This document shows, one piece after another, positions 9,192 through 17,631 of a stretch of DNA of 64,000 bases. The position numbers and the translations under genes are program-made. This DNA is from Lachnospiraceae bacterium (GTDB lineage Bacteria; Bacillota; Clostridia; Lachnospirales; Lachnospiraceae), in NCBI GenBank assembly GCA_017527205.1, contig JAFXQK010000064.1:177135-241134 (forward strand). The letters are read 5' to 3'. Position 1 is the first letter of the stretch, and each line of letters opens with the position of its first letter. Below the pieces are notes generated by a model. The model was not told the DNA's origin. It did not search any database and saw only the letters and a list, made by a program, of their open reading frames with translations.

Positions 9192-9920
9192 TTATTTTCT
9201 CACCAATTCATTATACATCTTATCCATCCGTTCCTTCTCTTCCCGCTCATAAGCATCCCTGCGCTTCTTTTCTTCTTCAATTTCTATCTCATGGCGCTTA
9301 CTTAGGACGTCGATAAGAATGTTTTCGTGCACGATCTTGACGCTGTAAGTATCAAAATTAAATTTCTCGGAAAGCCAATAAGCCAGGCGGCTGTCGGAAT
9401 TGATAAAGCCAAGGAACATCATGCGAAGTCCGCCAAATATCATAACCGTTCCTAGAAAGAGCGTTGGGTAGGTTAAACCTAGCCAGGCCTCCTTAAGCGC
9501 CTTCATCTCCATCTTGACATTCGGACTGGCAAAACCAAAAATCAGTCCACCAATTGTCGAAAGAAATGCGCCTAAAGCAACGGGCTTCCAAATCTTCTTT
9601 TGTTCTTCCTGCAGATGCTTTACATATTTTTGTTTCCGAACAAGCTCCTGCTTTATCGCATAGTTCACGCCACGCGCAACATGAATGTATTCTGAGCTTT
9701 CTTCAAAGGGCTTTGACTGTAGGCGCGAAATCCAATGGCCACGCGCAAAAGAGACTATGGAAATCACTCCGGTCAAAACAGATAATATCACCCATCCCAT
9801 GACCTTGGCACTATCTTTTTCCAGCGTCAGTCTCATGATTGCCAAAACGATATTGATCATGGTAAGCGTCATTAGAGACATCGTGATCCAACAGAACCGA
9901 TCTACCGTATATTTCTTCAT
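9192..9920 (-). CDS. Membrane protein linked to a two-component system (paralogue of the gene at 21055)
   Basis: A 242-aa protein of unknown function. Two membrane segments lie near residues 10-30 and 40-60, and two more near 118-135 and 150-170. Between and after them are charged cytoplasmic stretches, and the C-terminus is a highly charged helix (EIEIEEEKKRRDAYEREEKE). The segments PFEESSEYIHVARGVNY and GFINSDSRLAYWLSEKF have clear counterparts, PFEDSEKYRECVMGTNY and AYLNSDMIFAKEISEKF, in the protein at 21055-21708. The start codon overlaps the response regulator stop by 4 bp (ATGA), so it is translated with the regulator. It may be an accessory to the nearby FtsX-type exporter. Confidence 0.7.
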   Translation of the reverse strand: MKKYTVDRFCWITMSLMTLTMINIVLAIMRLTLEKDSAKVMGWVILSVLTGVISIVSFARGHWISRLQSKPFEESSEYIHVARGVNYAIKQELVRKQKYVKHLQEEQKKIWKPVALGAFLSTIGGLIFGFASPNVKMEMKALKEAWLGLTYPTLFLGTVMIFGGLRMMFLGFINSDSRLAYWLSEKFNFDTYSVKIVHENILIDVLSKRHEIEIEEEKKRRDAYEREEKERMDKMYNELVRK

Positions 9921-10600
9921 GGTTCCTCCAAGCGATAGCCCATGCCGCGCACGGTTTTAATGATATTTCCATCCACGTCACCAAGCTTCTCACGAATGCG
10001 CTTCATGGTAACGGAAAGCGTGTTATCATTGACATAGTTCCCATACAAATCCCATACAGCCGCAAGAATTTCTTCGCGGCTAAAGATTTTTCCGGGATGG
10101 GAAAGCATGGCCGAAAGGATTCGGAATTCAAGCTTTGTAAGTATTACTTCTTGATCTCCCAAGAAAACTTTCCCGCTTTCAGGATTCATGCTAAGATTGC
10201 CGCATTTCATAAGTCTTGGTTCAGCAATCCCAGCCGCTTCGTAATGCCGCAATCCATTTCGAATTCTGGAAATCAATTCTCTATTGCGAAATGGCTTCAT
10301 GACATAATCAACGGCTCCTAAATCAAACCCCTTGACCACGTCGCTTTCTTCTTCCCTTGCCGTCAGAAAAATTACAGGAACGTCAAATCGTTCCCGAACA
10401 AATTTACAAAGTTCAAATCCATCCCCGTCAGGGAGCGTTATGTCAAGAAGTACCAAGTTGAAACTTTCCTTTGCGCTCAATGCATCTTTAGCCTCTTTCA
10501 CGCAATATGCAACCTTTGTCTCAAACCCTTCCTGTTCCAATAAGTATTTCAGCCCTAGCACTATGGCCTCATTATCTTCTACCAGTAAAATCCGTTCCAA
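9917..10600 (-). CDS. OmpR-family response regulator
   Basis: A DNA-binding response regulator of 227 aa. The receiver domain has LLVEDNEA at the N-terminus, the phospho-acceptor Asp in NLVLLDITLPDGDGF (about residue 52) and the conserved Lys in DYVMKPF. The C-terminal winged helix includes LTKLEFRILSAMLSHPGKIF and ends GMGYRLEEP. It lies 12 bp after the histidine kinase and overlaps the membrane protein by 4 bp, so it is the middle gene of a three-gene unit. The kinase and large FtsX permeases upstream suggest it senses envelope stress or peptide antibiotics, but this is inferred from context. Confidence 0.93.
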   Translation of the reverse strand: MERILLVEDNEAIVLGLKYLLEQEGFETKVAYCVKEAKDALSAKESFNLVLLDITLPDGDGFELCKFVRERFDVPVIFLTAREEESDVVKGFDLGAVDYVMKPFRNRELISRIRNGLRHYEAAGIAEPRLMKCGNLSMNPESGKVFLGDQEVILTKLEFRILSAMLSHPGKIFSREEILAAVWDLYGNYVNDNTLSVTMKRIREKLGDVDGNIIKTVRGMGYRLEEP

Positions 10601-10612
10601 GTCTCCATCCCC

Positions 10613-11839
10613 CTACACGGAATACTTCAAAATCCTTACATAGAAACAGGTTCCATTCTCACCAGACTCCACCGTGATGGAACCATTTTGTCTCTCAACC
10701 ACTTCCTTCGCAAGCGCCAGACCGATTCCCACATTCTCGTTTTCCACCTTTGATGCGCGGTAGAATCGTTCAAATAAATGCTTCTGGTCGAGATCGGAAA
10801 TCCCCTCGCCGTGATCCCTAACAGACACTTGACAATACACCTCATTTTCCGATATCTCTATCTCAATTGTACCGCCCTGCGGGCTGTGCTCAATGGCATT
10901 TTTTATAATGTTCTGAAGCGCCTCCGAAAGCCACTTTGCATCTCCCGTGACCGATACTTCATCTAGTCTCGTCTCGAAATGAACCTCCTTAAACTGTGCC
11001 ATCATTTCAAGCTGATTTATCGCATCCTCTGCGATCTTTTTCAGCGAGGCCCGTTCCTTTTGCAGCTCCACAACGCCTGCATCTAACCTTGATAATTTCA
11101 ACATGGAAATGACAAGCCACTTCATACCGACGAGCTGCCTGCTGATCTCCTGCAAAAACTTTACGCGCGTCTCCTTTGGCATGTCTGGCGATTCCAAAAG
11201 ATTATCCGTTAGGATCACCGAGCTGGTAAGCGGCGTCTTTAACTGATGCGATATATTTGCCACGGAATCTGAAAGCGCCAACTTGCCAGCCTGCGCGCCA
11301 TCCGCCTGCTCCTTATAAAGCACCGTCAGCTTATAGAGTTCATTGCGAAGACCGCTCAGCTCGTCTTCTTGATTCTTTTGAAGCTGCAGTTCATACTCCC
11401 CGTGACTGACGCGGTCTACGTACCTTCCCAGATCACTAAGCTTACGGCCGCGTCCTCTCCAGAAGAATCCAAAAAAGGCAAAGGAAACCGTCGCCGCCAA
11501 AAGCCATATCGCATTCATTCCCAACGTAAACGCCTTTGTTTGCCAGCCTTGTCCCTGATACAGTTCGCCCGTGTCCAGAATGCCATATTGCCTAAGAACG
11601 GCCTCACCGTCTGATGACGCGTTCGCATGCGTCAGGCATTGAATGATCTTTTCCTCCGGCGTTTCCGGATATTTTTCCCTGATCTCACTCAGTATCCTCG
11701 CATATGCAACATACTGTTCCCTGCGAATCCTTTCCGAATATCGAAAAAAGGCGAGGTTGATAAAAACCCCGCCGATTAGCCAGGTCAAAGCCATGACTAA
11801 AATATATCTCTTTACGTCCTTATTCCAAAAAGCACTCAT
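10613..11839 (-). CDS. Two-membrane-segment sensor histidine kinase
   Basis: A 408-aa kinase. TM1 is at about residues 12-32 and TM2 about 103-127, with an extracytoplasmic loop of ~70 residues between them. A HAMP-like linker is followed by NISHQLKTPL with the phospho-accepting His at 198. The ATPase domain has N box QNIIKNAIEHS, G1 VRDHGEGIS and G2 NVGIGLALAKEV. The start MSAFWNKDV at 11839 is chosen over the longer reading because GGGAGAG precedes it. It pairs with the response regulator at 9917. It begins 101 bp after the last FtsX permease stop, so it may share the exporter transcript. Confidence 0.92.
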   Translation of the reverse strand: MSAFWNKDVKRYILVMALTWLIGGVFINLAFFRYSERIRREQYVAYARILSEIREKYPETPEEKIIQCLTHANASSDGEAVLRQYGILDTGELYQGQGWQTKAFTLGMNAIWLLAATVSFAFFGFFWRGRGRKLSDLGRYVDRVSHGEYELQLQKNQEDELSGLRNELYKLTVLYKEQADGAQAGKLALSDSVANISHQLKTPLTSSVILTDNLLESPDMPKETRVKFLQEISRQLVGMKWLVISMLKLSRLDAGVVELQKERASLKKIAEDAINQLEMMAQFKEVHFETRLDEVSVTGDAKWLSEALQNIIKNAIEHSPQGGTIEIEISENEVYCQVSVRDHGEGISDLDQKHLFERFYRASKVENENVGIGLALAKEVVERQNGSITVESGENGTCFYVRILKYSV

Positions 11840-11940
11840 GCGTCTCTCCCGTTTGCTTTCCCTTCCGCGTTGGCAATTTGGAAACTTCCGCTCCCCTATC
11901 CATAATAACGTCAATCAGTTCAAGGCGCAATAAGAAGAAA

Positions 11941-14700
11941 CTACAAATTCTCATTTCGAAGGATTTCCACGACATTTTTCCGCACCAGCCTTCCTAAATG
12001 CCGTTCCGTGATTACGCCCAGGACCACGCCAACGATCAAAAGACAAAGGATCGATTCCATCCACGGAATCCGATACGCAAACTCCCAAGCCTTATCACCG
12101 ACCTCCCAGATAAACCGATATAACGCATAGGAGATTCCGGTTCCAACAAGGATGCCGTAAAAGCTGCCCTTCGCGCCAAGGATCATCATTTCTGTCCTCA
12201 CCATCCCGCGAAGCTGCCCTCCCGTCATGCCAATGGAACGAAGCCTTGCAAATTCCTGCGTACGAAGCTCCATGCTGGTGCCAATGGCATTGATCACGTT
12301 CGTGACTCCGATCATGGCAATCACAAAAAGAAAACATCCTAAAAAGCCCTTGATCATGACCTCCACGTATTTCATTTCCTGCCATTCCCTGTTATAATTA
12401 TAGACATGTAATTCCTTTAAGTCAGTATCACACAGCAGATCCTCAAACGAATTTACGTCTCCTCCAAGAAAGCATCCTCCAACGCCCAAATTTTGTTTTA
12501 ACGGCCAAACCTCCGGGTGTTCCTCTAGCCAGGTTTCTCCCACGTAGATCGTGACGTATCCCACGGGATAGGGCTCACAAAGCGCATAGATTTCATCGTT
12601 TTGTCCGGCGATTTCAATTTCCGTCTCTATCACTTCCGTATGCCATACTCCGTCAATCTTCTCCCCGTAGACGGGATGCTCTCCCCTCACGACGTCTCCC
12701 TTTTGAAACGCTGCCAGACTATTTCCCGTTGCTTTGCTTTTTCCGCTGTTAAAAGGATAATTTCTTCCAACGATCATTCTTTCCGCAGCGTTTACGATCC
12801 CTTTGCCCTTCGCTTCTTCATAGTCTATTCCCGCATCCTTGCAATGCAGTGCAAAGCTCTCCTCATCCAGGATCCGGATCAAGCACTGATCTGAATTATC
12901 TTTGTCTGGCTTGCCCGGCAGGAATGGTACGTCCCCTTCCTTTGGTATCAGCACGAATTCCGAATGAAGCTCCATTCTGGTAATTCCCTCGGATTCCTTT
13001 GCAAGTCTTTTTATTGTCTGGAAATATTCATCCCAGTTCTCCGCGTCATAACACCAAACCGTCAGCTGGCAGTTTGTCTCCGCCCACAGATCCCGTTCCT
13101 TTTGTTCATACACAAGGCCGACAAAACTCATGCCGAGGAATAACGCGATGCTGACCGCAATGGAAGTAACCGACGCGCGATATTTCATCTTTGCCCGTCT
13201 GTAATTTAAGATCGCAAGGCTCTTGCTTGCGCCAAGGATTCTTTTGAACGTCTTGGAAACTCTTTTGCCGGTATGCTTTCTTTTGGTTTTGATCTCCTCA
13301 TTCAAACGAATGGCCGAAATTGGCGTCACCTTGGCCGCCCTTGCGGAGGATTCCTCCGCGGAAAGAAAGATCATGACAATGGATAAAGCGGCTGCGAACA
13401 GCATGGCACCATAGTTTATCCGGAATGCCATGTAAAATAAGCTGTTTGGATCAATGCTCCTTAGAATCACGTTCACAAATTGCACCATGGCAAACGCCAA
13501 GAGCGTTCCAAGAAAAAGCCCCGCCGGGATCCCGAAAAATCCGATGATCACGCCCTCCATCCATACCATTTTTCGTCTTTGCCCCTTTGTTGTGCCAATG
13601 GAGGATAATAAACCATAAAACCTTACGCGTTCCGTAAAGCTTAGGTCAAAGCTGTTGTTAATGCAGAATACTCCCGCATATACAAGAACCAAAAAAACGA
13701 TCACAACCGAAAAAAAGAGCAGGTACGTATTATTATTTAAGTAATCCTTAGACTCAAGCATGATCAGTCCCAGAACCTTGTTTGCCGTTCCAACGTTCTT
13801 TGCGACCTCCGTCGCCGAAAGAATCTCCTCCTCCGACCTTCTGCCCTTAAAATCCCAGTCAAACACACGTCTGTATGCTTCAGGAGAGATTCCCAATATC
13901 GCGGCATTGACCTCTTCATAATGCTTCAATCCATTTCGGTTATAGCGGATGGAAACGTCATATAGCTCCTCCTTACGTTCCTCTTCCCTCCCTTCTTCCA
14001 GGCTCTTTCGAAATTCTTTTTCGTCAAAGTACGTAAAGGCACGGTAAACGTGAGCATAACAATCGACTGCATTCCTGTATGCCATTTCCAGCGCATATAC
14101 GTTTTTTTCTTCCGTCAGTCCGACGATTACAAAGGTTCTTTCATACCTGGGCCTGATTTCTTCCTCCATGTGAAAGACCGCTCCCAGCCGCACCTTTTGA
14201 CCGTCCAGAAAACGATCCCCGACGGCTAGCGTGATCTTGTCGCCAATCTTTACGTCCATCCCCCATTCGTTATGGATCCTTCTGTCCAGCACGATTTCAT
14301 TTTCTGTCTTCGGAAGTCTTCCGTCGGCAAGCAAAATGCCGTTATTATGATGGGAAAACCATTCTTCATCCACAGCGGATACTTCAATATAATTTTTTAC
14401 GTTCTTGTACTTGGATTCTTCAACGGCCACGTACCCCTCTCTCTTTGCAATCCAAGTTTGATCAATGCTTTGATTGTTGAAGAACCTCTTTAAATCCTTC
14501 CCGGCAACGCCGCTGAAGATTGCGTGAGCATCCCCGTCCGTCAGTTTTACGTAATCCGTATAGCTTGCGATCAGACTAAAGCCAAGACAGGCCGCCGCAG
14601 TGATCAGTCCGGTTGCCAGGGCCACGCCGAGGATGGTCACGATGGTTCGATTCCTGTTTTCCTTCAAAGTACGTTTACAACATTTCCACAAAACACTCAT
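11941..14700 (-). CDS. Giant FtsX-type ABC transporter permease (first of three paralogues)
   Basis: A 919-aa MacB/FtsX-like permease with two FtsX modules. An N-terminal helix (about residues 18-45, TIVTILGVALATGLITAAAC) is followed by a large extracytoplasmic domain. Three to four helices around residues 325-460 include INNSFDLSFTERVRFYGLLS. A second N-type helix (KYRASVTSIAVSIALFLGM) starts module two, which ends in three helices with FARLRSIGMTGGQLRGM. The N-terminus WKCCKRTLKENRNRT is almost identical in all three permeases. GGGAGG lies 7 nt before the ATG at 14700. One ATPase gene at 20202 would serve all three. Likely role is envelope-stress or antimicrobial-peptide response, inferred from the family. 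Confidence 0.88.
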   Translation of the reverse strand: MSVLWKCCKRTLKENRNRTIVTILGVALATGLITAAACLGFSLIASYTDYVKLTDGDAHAIFSGVAGKDLKRFFNNQSIDQTWIAKREGYVAVEESKYKNVKNYIEVSAVDEEWFSHHNNGILLADGRLPKTENEIVLDRRIHNEWGMDVKIGDKITLAVGDRFLDGQKVRLGAVFHMEEEIRPRYERTFVIVGLTEEKNVYALEMAYRNAVDCYAHVYRAFTYFDEKEFRKSLEEGREEERKEELYDVSIRYNRNGLKHYEEVNAAILGISPEAYRRVFDWDFKGRRSEEEILSATEVAKNVGTANKVLGLIMLESKDYLNNNTYLLFFSVVIVFLVLVYAGVFCINNSFDLSFTERVRFYGLLSSIGTTKGQRRKMVWMEGVIIGFFGIPAGLFLGTLLAFAMVQFVNVILRSIDPNSLFYMAFRINYGAMLFAAALSIVMIFLSAEESSARAAKVTPISAIRLNEEIKTKRKHTGKRVSKTFKRILGASKSLAILNYRRAKMKYRASVTSIAVSIALFLGMSFVGLVYEQKERDLWAETNCQLTVWCYDAENWDEYFQTIKRLAKESEGITRMELHSEFVLIPKEGDVPFLPGKPDKDNSDQCLIRILDEESFALHCKDAGIDYEEAKGKGIVNAAERMIVGRNYPFNSGKSKATGNSLAAFQKGDVVRGEHPVYGEKIDGVWHTEVIETEIEIAGQNDEIYALCEPYPVGYVTIYVGETWLEEHPEVWPLKQNLGVGGCFLGGDVNSFEDLLCDTDLKELHVYNYNREWQEMKYVEVMIKGFLGCFLFVIAMIGVTNVINAIGTSMELRTQEFARLRSIGMTGGQLRGMVRTEMMILGAKGSFYGILVGTGISYALYRFIWEVGDKAWEFAYRIPWMESILCLLIVGVVLGVITERHLGRLVRKNVVEILRNENL

Positions 14701-14733
14701 TTCCACACCTCCCATGCGGTCCAGCCCATGGCG

Positions 14734-17502
14734 CTAGATATTTTCATTTCTGAGCGTTTCCACGATGTCCATCCTCTCCATTTTTCGAATGCTGCGCTCG
14801 GTAATCAAGGCAAGGAGAAAACTCACTAAAACAATGCTAACCGCTGATTCTGCAATGGGTAGGCGAAATGCAAACTCATAGGACTTGTCGCTGCTCTCCC
14901 AAAGGAACCGATAAAGCGCATAAGAAATACCCGTGCCAATCAGAATACCATAGAGCATGCCCTTCCCGCCAAGGATCCCCATCTCCGTGCGAACCATGTG
15001 CCTTAATTGTCCTCCCGTCATACCAATGGAGCGAAGTCTTGCAAATTCTTGCGAGCGAAGCTCCATATTCGTTCCGATGGCATTGATGACGTTCGTGATA
15101 CTGATCATGCTAATGATGAACATAAAGCTAAGGAGGAACATCTTGATTAAGATTTCAGTATACTGCAATTTACGATATTCCTGGTCATAATTCGTGATGA
15201 AAAGATCATATCTGTCGACTTCCATGATCGCATCTTCGAGGGCATTTACGTCATCGGCCAAAAAACCTGCCTCGATGCGGATTCCGCTACCCATCTGCGC
15301 TACCTCCGGGTGCTCTGAGAGCCAGGATTCACCGACGTAGAGCATCACGTATCCCGAAGGATAGGGTTCAATCAACGCAAACGCATCATCTACCTGTCCT
15401 GCAATCTCAACCTCCGTCCATATGTCGTGGGTTTCCCATTTTGCTGCGCTAATGCCCTCTGTTCCATCATCAATTCTCGTGTACGTACGATAGCTTCCAT
15501 GCAGCACGTCTCCGCTTCGAAAAGTCGCAAAGCGTTCTCCCGTCACAACGCGGTCTTTCAGAAGGGCAGCGCCTGCCCTCGGAACGTAGAGAACTTCCAA
15601 ACAGCTCACAATCCCTTTGCCCTTTGCTTTTTCATATTCTATCCCGGCATCCTTACAGCAAAGAGCAAAGCTTTTTTCATCCATGACGTTGAGAAACGTT
15701 AAGGCAGAGTCGTTCGCATATTGTGCAGGCTTTCCCGGCAAATACGGAATGTCTTCCGACTCTGCTATGATGGGGATCTGTAAAACAATCTCCGCCCTGG
15801 TAACCCCCGCTTCGTCTTCCGCAATGCTTTTCAGAGAGTCAAAAATTTCCCGCCAATTCTCCTCATCAGACGCGGTCACTCGAAGCTGACAGTTCGTCTC
15901 TTCCCAGATAGCATCCTTAAACTGCGAAAAAAGCATGGAGATCAAACTGATTCCTAAGAATAGCGCAATGCTTACGGCGATCGAAGCTACGGATGCCCGA
16001 TATTTGATCTTTGCACGGTCGAAATTTAGAACTGCCAGTCTCCCGCTCACGCTCATCCGTCTTTTTACCGGTTTTAAACGCTTTCTTCTCTTCTTTTCTT
16101 TTCGTACCTTTATTTCTTCATTCGAACGGATGGCCGCAATGGGTGAAACCTTTGAGGCACGCACGGCTGATTCCCACGCCGAAAGAAAAATCATCAAAAC
16201 CGAAACGGCGCTGCCAAGCAAAAAGGCAGTCAGGTTCACGCGAAACATCATGTGAAACTGCAAGGATGCATCAATCATGCGCAGGATCAGATTGGTAAGC
16301 TTCACAAGCAAAAAGGTGAAAGCCGTACCTATGAGTAAACCAAGAGGAATGCCATATGCTCCGATCACGACGCCCTCTAAAAGTACCAGTTTTCGACGCT
16401 GACCTTTTGTTGTTCCGATGGATGACATGAGCCCGTAGAAACGCACGCGCTCCGTAAAGGTCAGATCAAAGCTGTTATTGATACAGAAAACGCCTGCGTA
16501 AGCGAGAATCAAAAAGCCAAGGGCGATCAGATAGATGATCTGGTAATTTCTTTGGTTGATCAGCTGTCCGCTCTCTAAATGCATCAAGCCAAAGACTTCA
16601 TCCTTCGCTTCAACGTTCTTTGCGACCTCAGTAGCGGCAAGCAGTTCCTCCTGCGTTGCCCTGTGGTTCCAGTCGCACCATACGTTATGATAAAGCTCCC
16701 GTGAGATGCCAAGAAGGCCTGCCGTGAGCTCCTCCTGACGCAGTAAAACGGATTTCTGATACCGAAGAGAAACATTGTAATATACATTTTCATCCGCAGC
16801 CTCCAGCTCCTTTCTCATCTCATCTTCTGAAAGACAAGAAATGGCCGTGTAGTAACGCTTATAAGTATGTCTGGAATCCCAGAAACGAGAGCTTAGCTCG
16901 CTAATTGATCCATCCGTAAAACCAACGACCACGTAGTTTTTTTCAAATCTGGGTTGGAGTATTTCCTCTTCATCATAGTCGGCTCCAAAGCGCATCTTCT
17001 GGCCACCCAAGGTTCTGTCACCAACGCTCAGAGTAATCTCGTCGCCAAGCGAAAGCTCCATGCCCGCTTCCGATCTAATCAACCTGTCAATAACAATCTC
17101 GTTCTCCTTTTCGGGAAGCCGCCCCCGTATCAGTTTGACGGAACCATCATGATGATCAAACCAATCCTGCGTGACTGACAGGATACTGATATAACCCATT
17201 GTATCCGAGTTCTTCGGGTTTTCGACCTTCGCATAACCATCTCTTCTTGCAATCCAAAGCTCTTCCACGCTCTGATTATTTAGGAATCGCTTTACGTCCT
17301 TCCCCGATACGCCGCTAAAGATTACGTGCGCGTCGCCTTCCGTCTGCTTAACGTACTCCGTATAGCTGGCGATCAGGCTCACGCCGAGGCATGCAACGGC
17401 CGTAATGAGGCCTGTTGCCAGAGCCACGCCAAGGATGGTCACAATGGTTCGGCTTTGATTTTCTTTTAAAGTACGCTTACAGCATTTCCAAAGAACGTTC
17501 AT
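14734..17502 (-). CDS. Giant FtsX-type ABC transporter permease (second of three paralogues)
   Basis: A 922-aa permease closely related to the preceding gene product. It shares RTIVTILGVALATGLITA near the N-terminus, CINNSFDLTFTERVRFYG in the central helices, KYRASVASIAVSIALFLG at the start of module two and FARLRSIGMTGGQLRHM near the end. Large extracytoplasmic domains at about residues 45-330 and 540-780 differ more between the copies than the membrane parts do. The start MNVLWKCC at 17502 is chosen because GGAAGGAG lies 5 nt upstream. An in-frame extension of 36 codons would run back through a hairpin remnant and is rejected. The high similarity suggests a recent tandem duplication. Confidence 0.88.
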   Translation of the reverse strand: MNVLWKCCKRTLKENQSRTIVTILGVALATGLITAVACLGVSLIASYTEYVKQTEGDAHVIFSGVSGKDVKRFLNNQSVEELWIARRDGYAKVENPKNSDTMGYISILSVTQDWFDHHDGSVKLIRGRLPEKENEIVIDRLIRSEAGMELSLGDEITLSVGDRTLGGQKMRFGADYDEEEILQPRFEKNYVVVGFTDGSISELSSRFWDSRHTYKRYYTAISCLSEDEMRKELEAADENVYYNVSLRYQKSVLLRQEELTAGLLGISRELYHNVWCDWNHRATQEELLAATEVAKNVEAKDEVFGLMHLESGQLINQRNYQIIYLIALGFLILAYAGVFCINNSFDLTFTERVRFYGLMSSIGTTKGQRRKLVLLEGVVIGAYGIPLGLLIGTAFTFLLVKLTNLILRMIDASLQFHMMFRVNLTAFLLGSAVSVLMIFLSAWESAVRASKVSPIAAIRSNEEIKVRKEKKRRKRLKPVKRRMSVSGRLAVLNFDRAKIKYRASVASIAVSIALFLGISLISMLFSQFKDAIWEETNCQLRVTASDEENWREIFDSLKSIAEDEAGVTRAEIVLQIPIIAESEDIPYLPGKPAQYANDSALTFLNVMDEKSFALCCKDAGIEYEKAKGKGIVSCLEVLYVPRAGAALLKDRVVTGERFATFRSGDVLHGSYRTYTRIDDGTEGISAAKWETHDIWTEVEIAGQVDDAFALIEPYPSGYVMLYVGESWLSEHPEVAQMGSGIRIEAGFLADDVNALEDAIMEVDRYDLFITNYDQEYRKLQYTEILIKMFLLSFMFIISMISITNVINAIGTNMELRSQEFARLRSIGMTGGQLRHMVRTEMGILGGKGMLYGILIGTGISYALYRFLWESSDKSYEFAFRLPIAESAVSIVLVSFLLALITERSIRKMERMDIVETLRNENI

Positions 17503-17540
17503 GGGGACTCCTTCCTGTATACTTGGGTTCAGAGGGGCAA

Positions 17541-17575
17541 CCTCAGGGTTTTGGGGACAAACCATCCTCTCGAGG
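17541..17575. repeat. Shortened relative of the long hairpin repeat (element D)
   Basis: The right half AAACCATCCTCTCGAGG nearly matches the end of the element at 45618-45706 (AAACCATCCCCTCGA). The left half CCTCAGGGTTTTGG resembles its other end, but the middle is missing. It lies in the 129-bp gap between the second and third FtsX permease genes and looks like an internally deleted or decayed copy. Confidence 0.45.
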
Positions 17576-17631
17576 CGGGGCAAAGAAAGATCGTTACGTA
17601 TCTCCAACATCCGGGGTGCGGTTGATTAACG

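Noticed and set aside
14716..14733. Broken single permease gene split into three
   Set aside because: Each of the three genes has a complete N-terminus, both FtsX modules and its own ribosome binding site, so they are paralogues, not fragments.
17503..17610. N-terminal extension of the second FtsX permease (36 codons)
   Set aside because: It would translate through a hairpin remnant and has no ribosome binding site, while GGAAGGAG precedes MNVLWKCC, the start shared with the paralogues.
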